Shown: positions 15,164 through 21,659 of the stretch, piece after piece | Layout of the letters: each line of letters starts with the position of its first letter | How positions within the stretch are numbered: the stretch's first letter is position 1 | Assembly: GCA_937916565.1 (NCBI GenBank) | Contig: CALFSR010000044.1 | Coordinates: 1 to 25,038, forward strand | From: an uncultured Bacillota bacterium | GTDB lineage: Bacteria > Bacillota > Limnochordia > Limnochordales > ZCTH02-B6 | Length of the DNA: 25,038 nt | Reading direction: 5' to 3' | Notes under the pieces: generated by a model | What the model was told of the DNA's origin: nothing | Databases searched by the model: none | The model's input: only the letters and a program-made list of their open reading frames with translations | Made by a program: the position numbers and the translations under genes

Positions 15164-16168
15164 TTATGCGTCGCTCCCGTTGGTCCCGCCCAGCTGCAGG
15201 CTGGACGAATCGCCAAGGTTGAGACACGTGAACGTGCCCCGCACCGTCGCCTTATGCCCGATCAGCGACCCGTCCAGCAGGATTCCGGATACGCAGGCGC
15301 CTTCGTTGATAATGCTGTCGCGCACGATGGCGTCCGCGATCTCGGCTCCTGCGGCGACCGACACGTAGGGACCCACGATGGAACGGGTGATCCGGGCCCC
15401 CTCCTCGACGACGACCGGCGGGATGAAGATACTGCCCGGCATATCCGGCGCCGGAGGATCGAGCAGGTGCAGCAGATCGCGATTCGTCTTGAGCAACGTC
15501 GCCGGGTTGCCGCAGTCCCACCAGTTGTCCACCGGAAACGTGTACAGCGGCTCGCCCTTCTCGATCATCCGCTGCAAGCCGTCGGTCAGCTGGTACTCGC
15601 CCTTGACGCGGATGTCCTCCGTGACGATCTCGTGCAAGCACTCAAACAATAGACCGCTGCGGCAAACGTAATAGATGCCGACGACGGCCAGGTCGCTGGG
15701 CGGCTCGGCAGGCTTTTCCACCAGGCGCCGCACCCGCGCACCGTCGAGCTCCACGACGCCAAACTGCCGCGGGTCGGGCACCCGCCGCACCCCGATGGTG
15801 CTGTGGCCCGGTTTCAACGCCGCCTGGAGATCGGCCTGGAAGATGGTGTCGCCCAGCACGATGAGCACGGGCTCATCGCCGGACACCGCCTCCCGGGCCA
15901 TGTAGACCGCGTGGCCGAGCCCCTTGCGTTCGGGCTGCTCGATGGCGGTAACCCTAAACTGCGGGTAGGCCTCCTGCACGTACTCCACGATCCGTTCGCC
16001 CCACTGGCCGACGATGAGAACCACCTCGTCCACGCCGACCGGAAGCAGGCGGTCGAGGATATGGCCGAGGATGGGCTTGCCGGCCACGTGGACCAGCGCC
16101 TTGGGTTGGGTATGCGTGTGGGGCCGCAGGCGGGTGCCGACGCCCGCCACAGGCAGGATGGCCTTCAT
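15164..16168 (-). CDS. Sugar-1-phosphate nucleotidyltransferase with left-handed beta-helix tail
   Basis: 334 residues. The NTP-transferase signature GVGTRLRPHTHTQPKAL (residues 9-25; Lys23) is intact, with metal-binding Asp107 in VLIVLGDTIF, VEKPAEPPSDLAVVGIYY, and FPVDNWWDCGNPATLLKTNR. A C-terminal hexapeptide region follows (ITRSIVGPYVSVAAGAEIAD, then VRDSIINEGACVSGILLDGS). It should make an NDP-sugar; by similarity, glucose-1-phosphate thymidylyl/uridylyl- or mannose-1-phosphate guanylyltransferases are candidates, but I cannot pick base or sugar. ATG 16168 overlaps the lpxC stop as ATGA, so it is embedded in the lpx operon, suggesting a role in LPS core or another envelope glycan. Confidence 0.88.
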   Translation of the reverse strand: MKAILPVAGVGTRLRPHTHTQPKALVHVAGKPILGHILDRLLPVGVDEVVLIVGQWGERIVEYVQEAYPQFRVTAIEQPERKGLGHAVYMAREAVSGDEPVLIVLGDTIFQADLQAALKPGHSTIGVRRVPDPRQFGVVELDGARVRRLVEKPAEPPSDLAVVGIYYVCRSGLLFECLHEIVTEDIRVKGEYQLTDGLQRMIEKGEPLYTFPVDNWWDCGNPATLLKTNRDLLHLLDPPAPDMPGSIFIPPVVVEEGARITRSIVGPYVSVAAGAEIADAIVRDSIINEGACVSGILLDGSLIGHKATVRGTFTCLNLGDSSSLQLGGTNGSDA

Positions 16169-17022
16169 GCTGGTTGGTGCGCCTCCTCCGTGACTTCTTC
16201 CGCGAAGGTTTCCGCCAGTTGCCGCGCCAGCGCGGCGTGCAGGAAATGCCCGGAACGGACGGCGATGATCTGCGCCTCGACGCGGCCGGCCAAGGCGAGA
16301 TCGCCGATGATGTCCAAGATCTTGTGCCGCGCGACCTCATTGGGAAACCGCAGCGGCGTGACAAGCTCCCGCTCGCCGACGACCACCGCCGCGTCCATCG
16401 TCGCGCCGAGCGCGAGCCCCCGCCTACGCAGCGCCTCGACCTCCGCGAGCCAGCCCACCGTGCGCGCGGGAGCGATCTCGACGCCGAATGTAGCCGCTTC
16501 CAGCGCGTACTCGGCGAACTGCGTGGGCAAGGCGGGATGATCCGAGACAAACACGTAGCTGATCCGCAGCCCGTCCGCCGGCAGGGCGACGAGATGGGCG
16601 TCCCCGTGGGAAACCGCCACCGGCCGCGTCACACGCCTGACGCGACGGGGCTTGTCCAGCTCCACCAAGCCCGCCTCACGGATGAGGTCGACAAAGGCCG
16701 CCGCCGCGCCATCGGCCAGGGGCGGTTCGGGAGCGTCCACCTGAACGAGCGCGTTGTCCACCCCCATCCCCGCCAGGGCGGCCATCACGTGCTCCACGGT
16801 CCGAATACGGGCGTCGCCCACGCCGATCGTCGTCGAGCGATCGGTTTCGACCACGTGCGCGACGGTCGCGGGTACGATGGGGCGACCGGGCAAGTCGACC
16901 CGCTGCCATTGCACCCCGCTGCCCGCGGGTGCGGGCAGGAGGGTCATCCGGCACAGTCTGCCGCTGTGCAGGCCGACGCCCTCCAACGAGACGGGCCTGC
17001 CCAGGGTAGTCTGCCGCGCCAT
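16165..17022 (-). CDS. lpxC: LpxC, UDP-3-O-acyl-N-acetylglucosamine deacetylase
   Basis: Zinc amidase, the committed step of lipid A synthesis. 285 residues with both LpxC domains. Zinc ligands are His78 (RTVEHVMAALAG, with catalytic Glu77), His233 and Asp237 (NEVARHKILDIIGDLAL). The C-terminal His259 lies in RSGHFLHAAL, where E. coli reads GHALN. The ARTVGWLAEVEALRRRGLAL insert and the N-terminal VSLEGVGLHSG are typical. ATG at 17022 has AAGGAG upstream. A 126-nt gap separates it from the ABC ATPase gene. Not fused to FabZ. Confidence 0.96.
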   Translation of the reverse strand: MARQTTLGRPVSLEGVGLHSGRLCRMTLLPAPAGSGVQWQRVDLPGRPIVPATVAHVVETDRSTTIGVGDARIRTVEHVMAALAGMGVDNALVQVDAPEPPLADGAAAAFVDLIREAGLVELDKPRRVRRVTRPVAVSHGDAHLVALPADGLRISYVFVSDHPALPTQFAEYALEAATFGVEIAPARTVGWLAEVEALRRRGLALGATMDAAVVVGERELVTPLRFPNEVARHKILDIIGDLALAGRVEAQIIAVRSGHFLHAALARQLAETFAEEVTEEAHQPA

Positions 17023-17129
17023 GGGCCACGCTCCTTCCGGAAACAGGTTCGCCCTTGCCGGTCTATTCCCTCTCCGAGGCCGCCGTCGGAAGCCAACCGG
17101 CCCGCGCGATTTTGATAACTTACACGGCG

Positions 17130-17148
17130 GGCCCGATGGCGGGCCATC
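17130..17148 (-). terminator. Hairpin directly after the ABC ATPase stop codon
   Basis: Two alternative short stems overlap: GATGG/CCATC (17135-17139/17144-17148, 4-nt loop) and GGCCC/GGGCC (17130-17134/17141-17145, 6-nt loop). It abuts the TAG at 17151-17149 and has no T-tract. It may attenuate read-through into lpxC or be chance in GC-rich DNA. The rest of the 17023-17148 gap shows no clear promoter. Confidence 0.3.
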
Positions 17149-17880
17149 CTAGGACGCGAGCAGGCGGGCGTACCGCCGGGCGATCTCCGAGCGGCCCCGG
17201 CCAAACACGACGTCCGGAGGGCCTTCGTCCACGACGGCGCCGTCGTCGAGCAGCACCACTCGATCCGCGGCCCGCAGGGCAAAGCGCACCTCATGCGTCA
17301 CGACCAACATCCCCGTGCTGCGGGAACGGGCGAGCTCCTCCATCACGTCGAGCACTTCCGCGACGAGGATCGGATCCAAGGCGGCGGTCGGCTCATCCCA
17401 CAGCATGAGGCGGGGCTCCAGGACAAGCGCCCGGGCGATGGCGACCCGCTGCCGTTGTCCGCCCGAAAGCTGCGCCGGCCGCAGCGCCTCCTCACGGGTC
17501 ATGCGCACCCGGGCCAGAGCGGCCCGGGCGCGAGCGACCGCTTCGTCCCGCGGCACGCCGCCCAGGACGGGGCCCAGCAGAACGTTGTCGAGCACCGTCA
17601 GCCTGTCAATCAAATGGAAGTGCTGAAACACGAAGCCGACCTGCCTTCTCAGCCGGCGCACCTCCCGCTCGGACATGGCGCCGACCGGATTGCCGTCGAA
17701 GTAGATCTCGCCAGAGTCCCAGCGGGTTAAGCGGTTGATGCAGCGCAGAAGGGTCGACTTGCCGCAGCCGCTCGGTCCCATGACGACAACCGTTTCGCCG
17801 GCCGCGACCGTAAGGCTCACTCCCGCGAGCGCAAGACGCCGGCCGTAGCGTTTCGACACGCCGTCCACATGGAGCAGCAC
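17149..17880 (-). CDS. ABC transporter ATPase of the polar amino-acid importer (GlnQ-like) type
   Basis: 243 residues with all ABC motifs: Walker A GPSGCGKST (35-43), Q-loop Gln86 in VGFVFQHFHL, signature LSGGQ (138-142), Walker B LMLWDEP with Asp162/Glu163, and switch His196 in VTHEVRFAL. WDSGEIYFDG and the EGPPDVVFG tail are typical of GlnQ/HisP-type ATPases. No amino-acid permease or binding protein is nearby; the only membrane partner is the 709-residue protein 33 nt upstream, whose C-terminus carries an EAA-like motif. GTG at 17880 has a strong GGGGGAGGTG Shine-Dalgarno. The substrate is therefore probably not an amino acid, despite the family resemblance. Confidence 0.88.
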   Translation of the reverse strand: MLLHVDGVSKRYGRRLALAGVSLTVAAGETVVVMGPSGCGKSTLLRCINRLTRWDSGEIYFDGNPVGAMSEREVRRLRRQVGFVFQHFHLIDRLTVLDNVLLGPVLGGVPRDEAVARARAALARVRMTREEALRPAQLSGGQRQRVAIARALVLEPRLMLWDEPTAALDPILVAEVLDVMEELARSRSTGMLVVTHEVRFALRAADRVVLLDDGAVVDEGPPDVVFGRGRSEIARRYARLLAS

Positions 17881-17913
17881 GGTTTCACCTCCCCCGGCGG
17901 TTCCGGCAAGAGA

Positions 17914-20043
17914 TCACGGGAACGCGCGCCGGCGCCGGTTGACGAACGACAGGAGCCCGGGCCGCCCCGCGGGCACCACGATCTCCCGCATAATCTGTCC
18001 ATCCGACAGTCCGAGGGACTGTCCGGCCAAGATCTCCTCCGCCCGCACCGGGCTCAGCCGCTCGGCGAGTTGGGCGGTGACGAGGCCCATCCCTGCCCCG
18101 AGGAGAAACGCCGCACCGGGTCCCACGAAGGGCAGCTCGGCACCGCTCAGGACGTACACGCAGCCCAAGAGGAAAGCGCCGAGACCCGCGCCGGCGGCCC
18201 GGACGGTGCGGGCAGGCACCGCAAGGTGCCGCAACGCGGCGAGCACCGTGGCGTGGTCCAGCAACAAGGCGGCGGCGGCGACGAGCAGCGCCAGGATTCC
18301 GGTGACGGAGCGGCGCACGTCGGCGAGCAGCTTGAGCACGAGGGAACGGGGACTTGGATTGACGACGCCGGCGCTCGCGGCCGTCACCGTCACCGCCTGC
18401 CCGGTGGCGCGGCGCACGGATTCCTCAAGGGCCGCCGGCGACAGGCCCGCGTCCACCAGCAATTCGAGGCGGTTGTCCCCGGTCGCGCCGCCGGCGGCGC
18501 CCTCCACGGCCCGCAGCAGGCTCGTGACTTCGTCGTCCCGCAACTCCTGCAGTTGACGCTGAACGGCGGCGAACATAACGAGCGCCTGCCCTCCGGCGCT
18601 CCGCTGCAGTTCCTCCGCCGTGTCGGCCAAAAGGTGAAGGCTTTGGCGGAGCCCGTTGAGAACGTCGGCGTCCGCGGCTGCTCCTGCCCCGTCATCGCCC
18701 TCTTGTACCGGCTGCAGCCGGCGCAAGATCGCCGCGGCCGCGACCTCAAACAGTGCCTCCCGCACGGCGGCCGTTCCGTCCCCCGCCTGGATCGCCCGGG
18801 CCAGCCGCTCGGCCCGGGCCGCGCCGGCGGCGGCGGACGCTCCCGGGACTATCATCCCGGCGACCGTGTCGATCTGCGCCGCGGCTTCGCGGGCGGTCTG
18901 GGCCAGTTGCAAAAGCGCTTCGCCAAACGGCGCTCCGGCCCCGAGCGGATCATCGCCGCCTTCGCCGAGCGCAGGCAGCGGGCGTTGAACGACCGCCTCT
19001 CCCGCCTGCCCGCCCGTGAGGCCGTCCTCCATGCGAAACGCCGCCTGGCGGAGCGGCCCGGGCGTAAGCGGGCTTTCCGGTGGCGAGGCCTCCGGCGATG
19101 ATACCGGCGCTCCGCCGCCCGCGTCCCCCTGGACGATGATCCCGACGGCGTCGCCCGCGTCGTAGCCCGTCACTTCGACCACGAGATGCTCGGGATCAGG
19201 CGCTTCCCCTGGCACGGGCGGCGCCTGCGCCCGGCCTTGCAGCACAATCCGGTCACCAACCCCCAGCTGGACTCCCTCCGCCGGAGTGACCCGCACCTGG
19301 GCGGCAAGCGCTCGGAGAACGTCCCGGAGGACCGCGAGAGGCGCCTGCCCCGTGGCCTCCGAGACGGTCACATCGGCGACCAGGGAAGACCCCAGGGCCG
19401 CGTACGCTGCTTCCGCCCCGGGCCCGGTGAAGTCGCGAGGGAAGCGGACCTCGAGCACCTGGCGCCCTTCGACCAGTTCTTTCAGGCGGGCAGCGACCGG
19501 CGCCTGCGACTCAAGATGCTCGAGCATAACGGTCACGCTGGAGCCGTGCCGCACTACGAGGCGGACGCCGGGGATGGCCGCAGCCTCCCGGGCGAGGACG
19601 GCCTGTACGCCCGGCCGGAGGCCGCTCACGGTTAGGCTTGGTTCCAGCAGCCACATGTGGCCGTTGAAGCCGGGAACTTGTCCCAAGAGGTCGAGGAGCT
19701 CCTCGAGAAACTCCTGGCGCAAGAGCCGATCGGGAATGCGCACAAAAAAGTTGGCATTGCCTGCGACGGTGATGCCCCGCTCGATTTCGACGTCCGGCCA
19801 CCGGCTGCCCGCAAGATGCGTGAGCTCCCGTTCGGCCGCGGCCAAGTAGTCTTGCCGGACGTGCACAACAAGCTGGTACTCGCCCGCATCACCCAAGAGG
19901 CCACTGACCGCATCGCCGAAGGCGGCGTCCAAGGCGCGTGCGACCCCGGCCGCCGCGGCCGCGCCGGCGAGCACCGTCAGCAGCACGACGATGGCATATT
20001 CCATCCAGAAGTTTTCCCTGAAGAACTCGTTGAGACGGGGCAT
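17914..20043 (-). CDS. Large ABC permease-like membrane protein of unknown family (709 aa)
   Basis: I do not recognise the family. One TM helix lies near the N-terminus (about 17-36, AIVVLLTVLAGAAAAAGVA). A long extracytoplasmic region (about 40-575) contains several beta-alpha-beta-like modules (near 55-105, 135-175, 190-230), a Pro/Gly/Ser-rich linker (300-335) and an Ala-rich helical stretch (370-510). Three TMs follow at about 579-597, 613-633 and 639-659. The cytoplasmic tail holds LAGQSLGLSDGQIMREIVVP (672-691), matching the spacing of the importer EAA-xxx-G-x9-I-x-LP coupling loop. Topology thus resembles MacB/LolC/FtsX, but the coupling motif resembles importers. It has its own extended -10 promoter and precedes the ATPase gene by 33 nt. 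An envelope lipid or lipoprotein transporter is one hypothesis. Confidence 0.75.
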   Translation of the reverse strand: MPRLNEFFRENFWMEYAIVVLLTVLAGAAAAAGVARALDAAFGDAVSGLLGDAGEYQLVVHVRQDYLAAAERELTHLAGSRWPDVEIERGITVAGNANFFVRIPDRLLRQEFLEELLDLLGQVPGFNGHMWLLEPSLTVSGLRPGVQAVLAREAAAIPGVRLVVRHGSSVTVMLEHLESQAPVAARLKELVEGRQVLEVRFPRDFTGPGAEAAYAALGSSLVADVTVSEATGQAPLAVLRDVLRALAAQVRVTPAEGVQLGVGDRIVLQGRAQAPPVPGEAPDPEHLVVEVTGYDAGDAVGIIVQGDAGGGAPVSSPEASPPESPLTPGPLRQAAFRMEDGLTGGQAGEAVVQRPLPALGEGGDDPLGAGAPFGEALLQLAQTAREAAAQIDTVAGMIVPGASAAAGAARAERLARAIQAGDGTAAVREALFEVAAAAILRRLQPVQEGDDGAGAAADADVLNGLRQSLHLLADTAEELQRSAGGQALVMFAAVQRQLQELRDDEVTSLLRAVEGAAGGATGDNRLELLVDAGLSPAALEESVRRATGQAVTVTAASAGVVNPSPRSLVLKLLADVRRSVTGILALLVAAAALLLDHATVLAALRHLAVPARTVRAAGAGLGAFLLGCVYVLSGAELPFVGPGAAFLLGAGMGLVTAQLAERLSPVRAEEILAGQSLGLSDGQIMREIVVPAGRPGLLSFVNRRRRAFP

Positions 20044-20060
20044 CCCGGCCGACCAGCCTT

Positions 20061-20088
20061 CCGGCAGAGCGCGGCGGGCGCCTGCCGG
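20061..20088 (-). promoter_or_regulatory. 5' UTR hairpin before the 709-aa permease-like gene
   Basis: CCGGCAG (20061-20067) pairs perfectly with CTGCCGG (20082-20088) across a 14-nt loop. It lies between the predicted transcription start (about 20086) and the ATG at 20043, leaving GGAAGG (20056-20061) partly at its edge. It could affect translation; the only Shine-Dalgarno candidate is about 13 nt from the ATG. Confidence 0.3.
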
Positions 20089-20092
20089 GCCG

Positions 20093-20101
20093 ATTATAAC
20101 A
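20093..20101 (-). promoter_or_regulatory. Extended -10 promoter for the ABC system
   Basis: On the minus strand TGTTATAAT (20101-20093) is a perfect TGn plus TATAAT extended -10 element. No good -35 is seen 17 nt upstream, as is allowed for extended -10 promoters. It would give a 5' UTR of about 43 nt before the ATG at 20043 and follows the hairpin after lptA, so the ABC genes and perhaps the lpx genes can be transcribed independently of the lpt genes. Confidence 0.6.
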
Positions 20102-20138
20102 CGCAGCTATTGGCGGGCGGCCATGGAGTTGGTGCCAA

Positions 20139-20163
20139 GGGGGGCAGATGCTGCCTGCCCCCC
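20139..20163. terminator. Strong hairpin after lptA, probable terminator
   Basis: GGGGGGCAG (20139-20147) pairs perfectly with CTGCCCCCC (20155-20163) across a 7-nt loop, 12 nt after the lptA stop. Only two Ts follow on the minus strand, so intrinsic termination may be partial. It separates lptG-lptD-lptC-lptA from the ABC system promoter. Confidence 0.6.
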
Positions 20164-20175
20164 CCGAAGCAGGAC

Positions 20176-20862
20176 TTAGTCGGCGGGACCGGGCAAGCGG
20201 GCCGCGCTGCGCCCGACGGACAGCAATGCGTCCGTGCGGGTGTTGAGGACAACGAACTCGGCCGAAAACGCCCGGTCCGCATCCTCCACCTGGACGTTGC
20301 CGATGAGAACCAGAATCCGGTCACCGGGCAGGAAATCCACCAGAAGCGACTGCAGCGCCGCGGAGCTGGAGCGACGTGCGGCGAGCTGCGCCTCGATAAC
20401 CGGCAGCAGCTGGGCGTATTCGCCGTAGTGGAGCTCCTCGGCGCTGCCGCGGGCGTCCTCCTGGGTGAAGCGCACGTTGCCGCGAGCCAAGGCGGCCTCC
20501 GTATCGAGGTCGAGTTCCAGCAAGTCCGCCGCCAGGTCCAGCGGATCATCGCCTTGGTCCATAAGCTCCACGGCGCCCCGGAGCACGACGCGCCTTTGGC
20601 CTTCATCGTATTGGAGCTCATCGGACCATGCGACCCGCCGGCGGTGGCTCACCTGGCTGCGCCCGAGCACCCGCACCACGTCCCGGCCGTCGACGCGCTG
20701 GACGACGAGCAGGGCGTCTTCGTCAAGGATATTGAGGACGATCTCATCGTCGCCGCCGGCCCCGCCTTCCCCCGCGCCTTGCGCGTGACCCGGGGCCAGA
20801 GCGGCCAACAGGAAGGTGAGAGCAAGACACAACCCCCACAAGTAGCGCCATCCGGACCTCAT
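20176..20862 (-). CDS. lptA: LptA/OstA-like periplasmic LPS bridge protein
   Basis: Predicted periplasmic protein that links LptC to LptD in the LPS bridge. 228 residues: a signal peptide at about 1-27 (LCLALTFLLAALAPGHAQ) and an OstA-type beta-jellyroll with strand repeats such as AWSDELQYDEGQRRVVLRGA, LAADLLELDLDTEAALARGN and RILVLIGNVQVEDADRAF. A helical insert (EEDAR to about RSSSAALQS, residues 133-170) is longer than in E. coli LptA. ATG at 20862 sits very close to AGGAGAG. It follows lptC by 81 nt, the conserved lptC-lptA order. Family membership is by jellyroll pattern and context. Confidence 0.82.
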   Translation of the reverse strand: MRSGWRYLWGLCLALTFLLAALAPGHAQGAGEGGAGGDDEIVLNILDEDALLVVQRVDGRDVVRVLGRSQVSHRRRVAWSDELQYDEGQRRVVLRGAVELMDQGDDPLDLAADLLELDLDTEAALARGNVRFTQEDARGSAEELHYGEYAQLLPVIEAQLAARRSSSAALQSLLVDFLPGDRILVLIGNVQVEDADRAFSAEFVVLNTRTDALLSVGRSAARLPGPAD

Positions 20863-20943
20863 CTCTCCTGCAACCTCCTTGCGAGGGCATCCGCCCTCTC
20901 CATGGCTTGCCGCCCGTTGTCCGGGGCGGCCACCCGGCTACGG

Positions 20944-21627
20944 TCAGCCGTTAGGCTCCTCATCCGTTCCCGGCGCTTCGCCGCCGGGAATCAACAGGAC
21001 CTGTCCCTGCCCGTAACCTTCGAAACGCTCCTCTTCGAGCCAGTACACCACTTCAGGCATGCGAATGCGGCCCCCGCCCGCCCGCTCGATCCAGACATCG
21101 CCCCTCAGGTGGACGACGTCATCGTCCAGATCGGCCTCCATGGAGCTCGCCCGGATGCGGTCGCCGCCGGCGGTAAGCAGCACGGCGCCGGGGGACACCA
21201 CCTTCTCCTCCGCGGCGCGCCACTCCAGCTGTTCGCCGGACAGCCGGACCCGGCCCTCGTACACCAACTCGACGGCGCCGGTCAGGATGAGGTCGTTGGA
21301 TTGCCGGTGCCAGCGGCCGTCCGCCGCGCTGAAGGTGACAAAGACGTCGCCATCCCGGTACAACACACCGTGCTGGATATCCTCAATCCGCACCCAGTCC
21401 CCCTCGTCGGCGATGGCGCCGGCCTGCAGCTCAAACTGGCGGTTGCCCTGGTGGCGGCCGACGACGCGAGTCGACACGAGCTGCGGGCGCGCATCCTCCG
21501 GCGCCGCCGGTGGGGGCGCCGGAGGCTCGGCGCCGCGCTGCAGGACCGCCCATCCGATGGCCACAGCCGCCGCCACAAGCAGCAGCCAGAAACGTCCCGA
21601 CCTGCCGGGTGCGTGCCTCCACCCCAA
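20944..21627 (-). CDS. lptC: LptC-like LPS export protein
   Basis: Bitopic inner-membrane protein that receives LPS from LptB2FG and passes it to LptA. 227 residues: one N-terminal TM helix (about 12-29, FWLLLVAAAVAIGWAVLQ), a Pro/Ala-rich linker, then an LptC/OstA beta-jellyroll with LVSTRVVGRHQGNRQFELQA, DIQHGVLYRDGDVFVTFSAA, SNDLILTGAVELVYEG and MEADLDDDVVHLRGDVWIER. The start is TTG 21627 with GGAGGG about 9 nt upstream; no in-frame ATG or GTG is better placed. It follows lptD by 32 nt and precedes lptA. Confidence 0.86.
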   Translation of the reverse strand: MGWRHAPGRSGRFWLLLVAAAVAIGWAVLQRGAEPPAPPPAAPEDARPQLVSTRVVGRHQGNRQFELQAGAIADEGDWVRIEDIQHGVLYRDGDVFVTFSAADGRWHRQSNDLILTGAVELVYEGRVRLSGEQLEWRAAEEKVVSPGAVLLTAGGDRIRASSMEADLDDDVVHLRGDVWIERAGGGRIRMPEVVYWLEEERFEGYGQGQVLLIPGGEAPGTDEEPNG

Positions 21628-21659
21628 TCCCCGTGTCCCTCCGTCGTCCCGGCCGGGCG

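Noticed and set aside
17040..17130. A promoter for lpxC in the 126-nt gap (CAAAAT and TAAGTT on the minus strand)
   Set aside because: Neither hexamer has a -35 at proper spacing, so I could not support a promoter.
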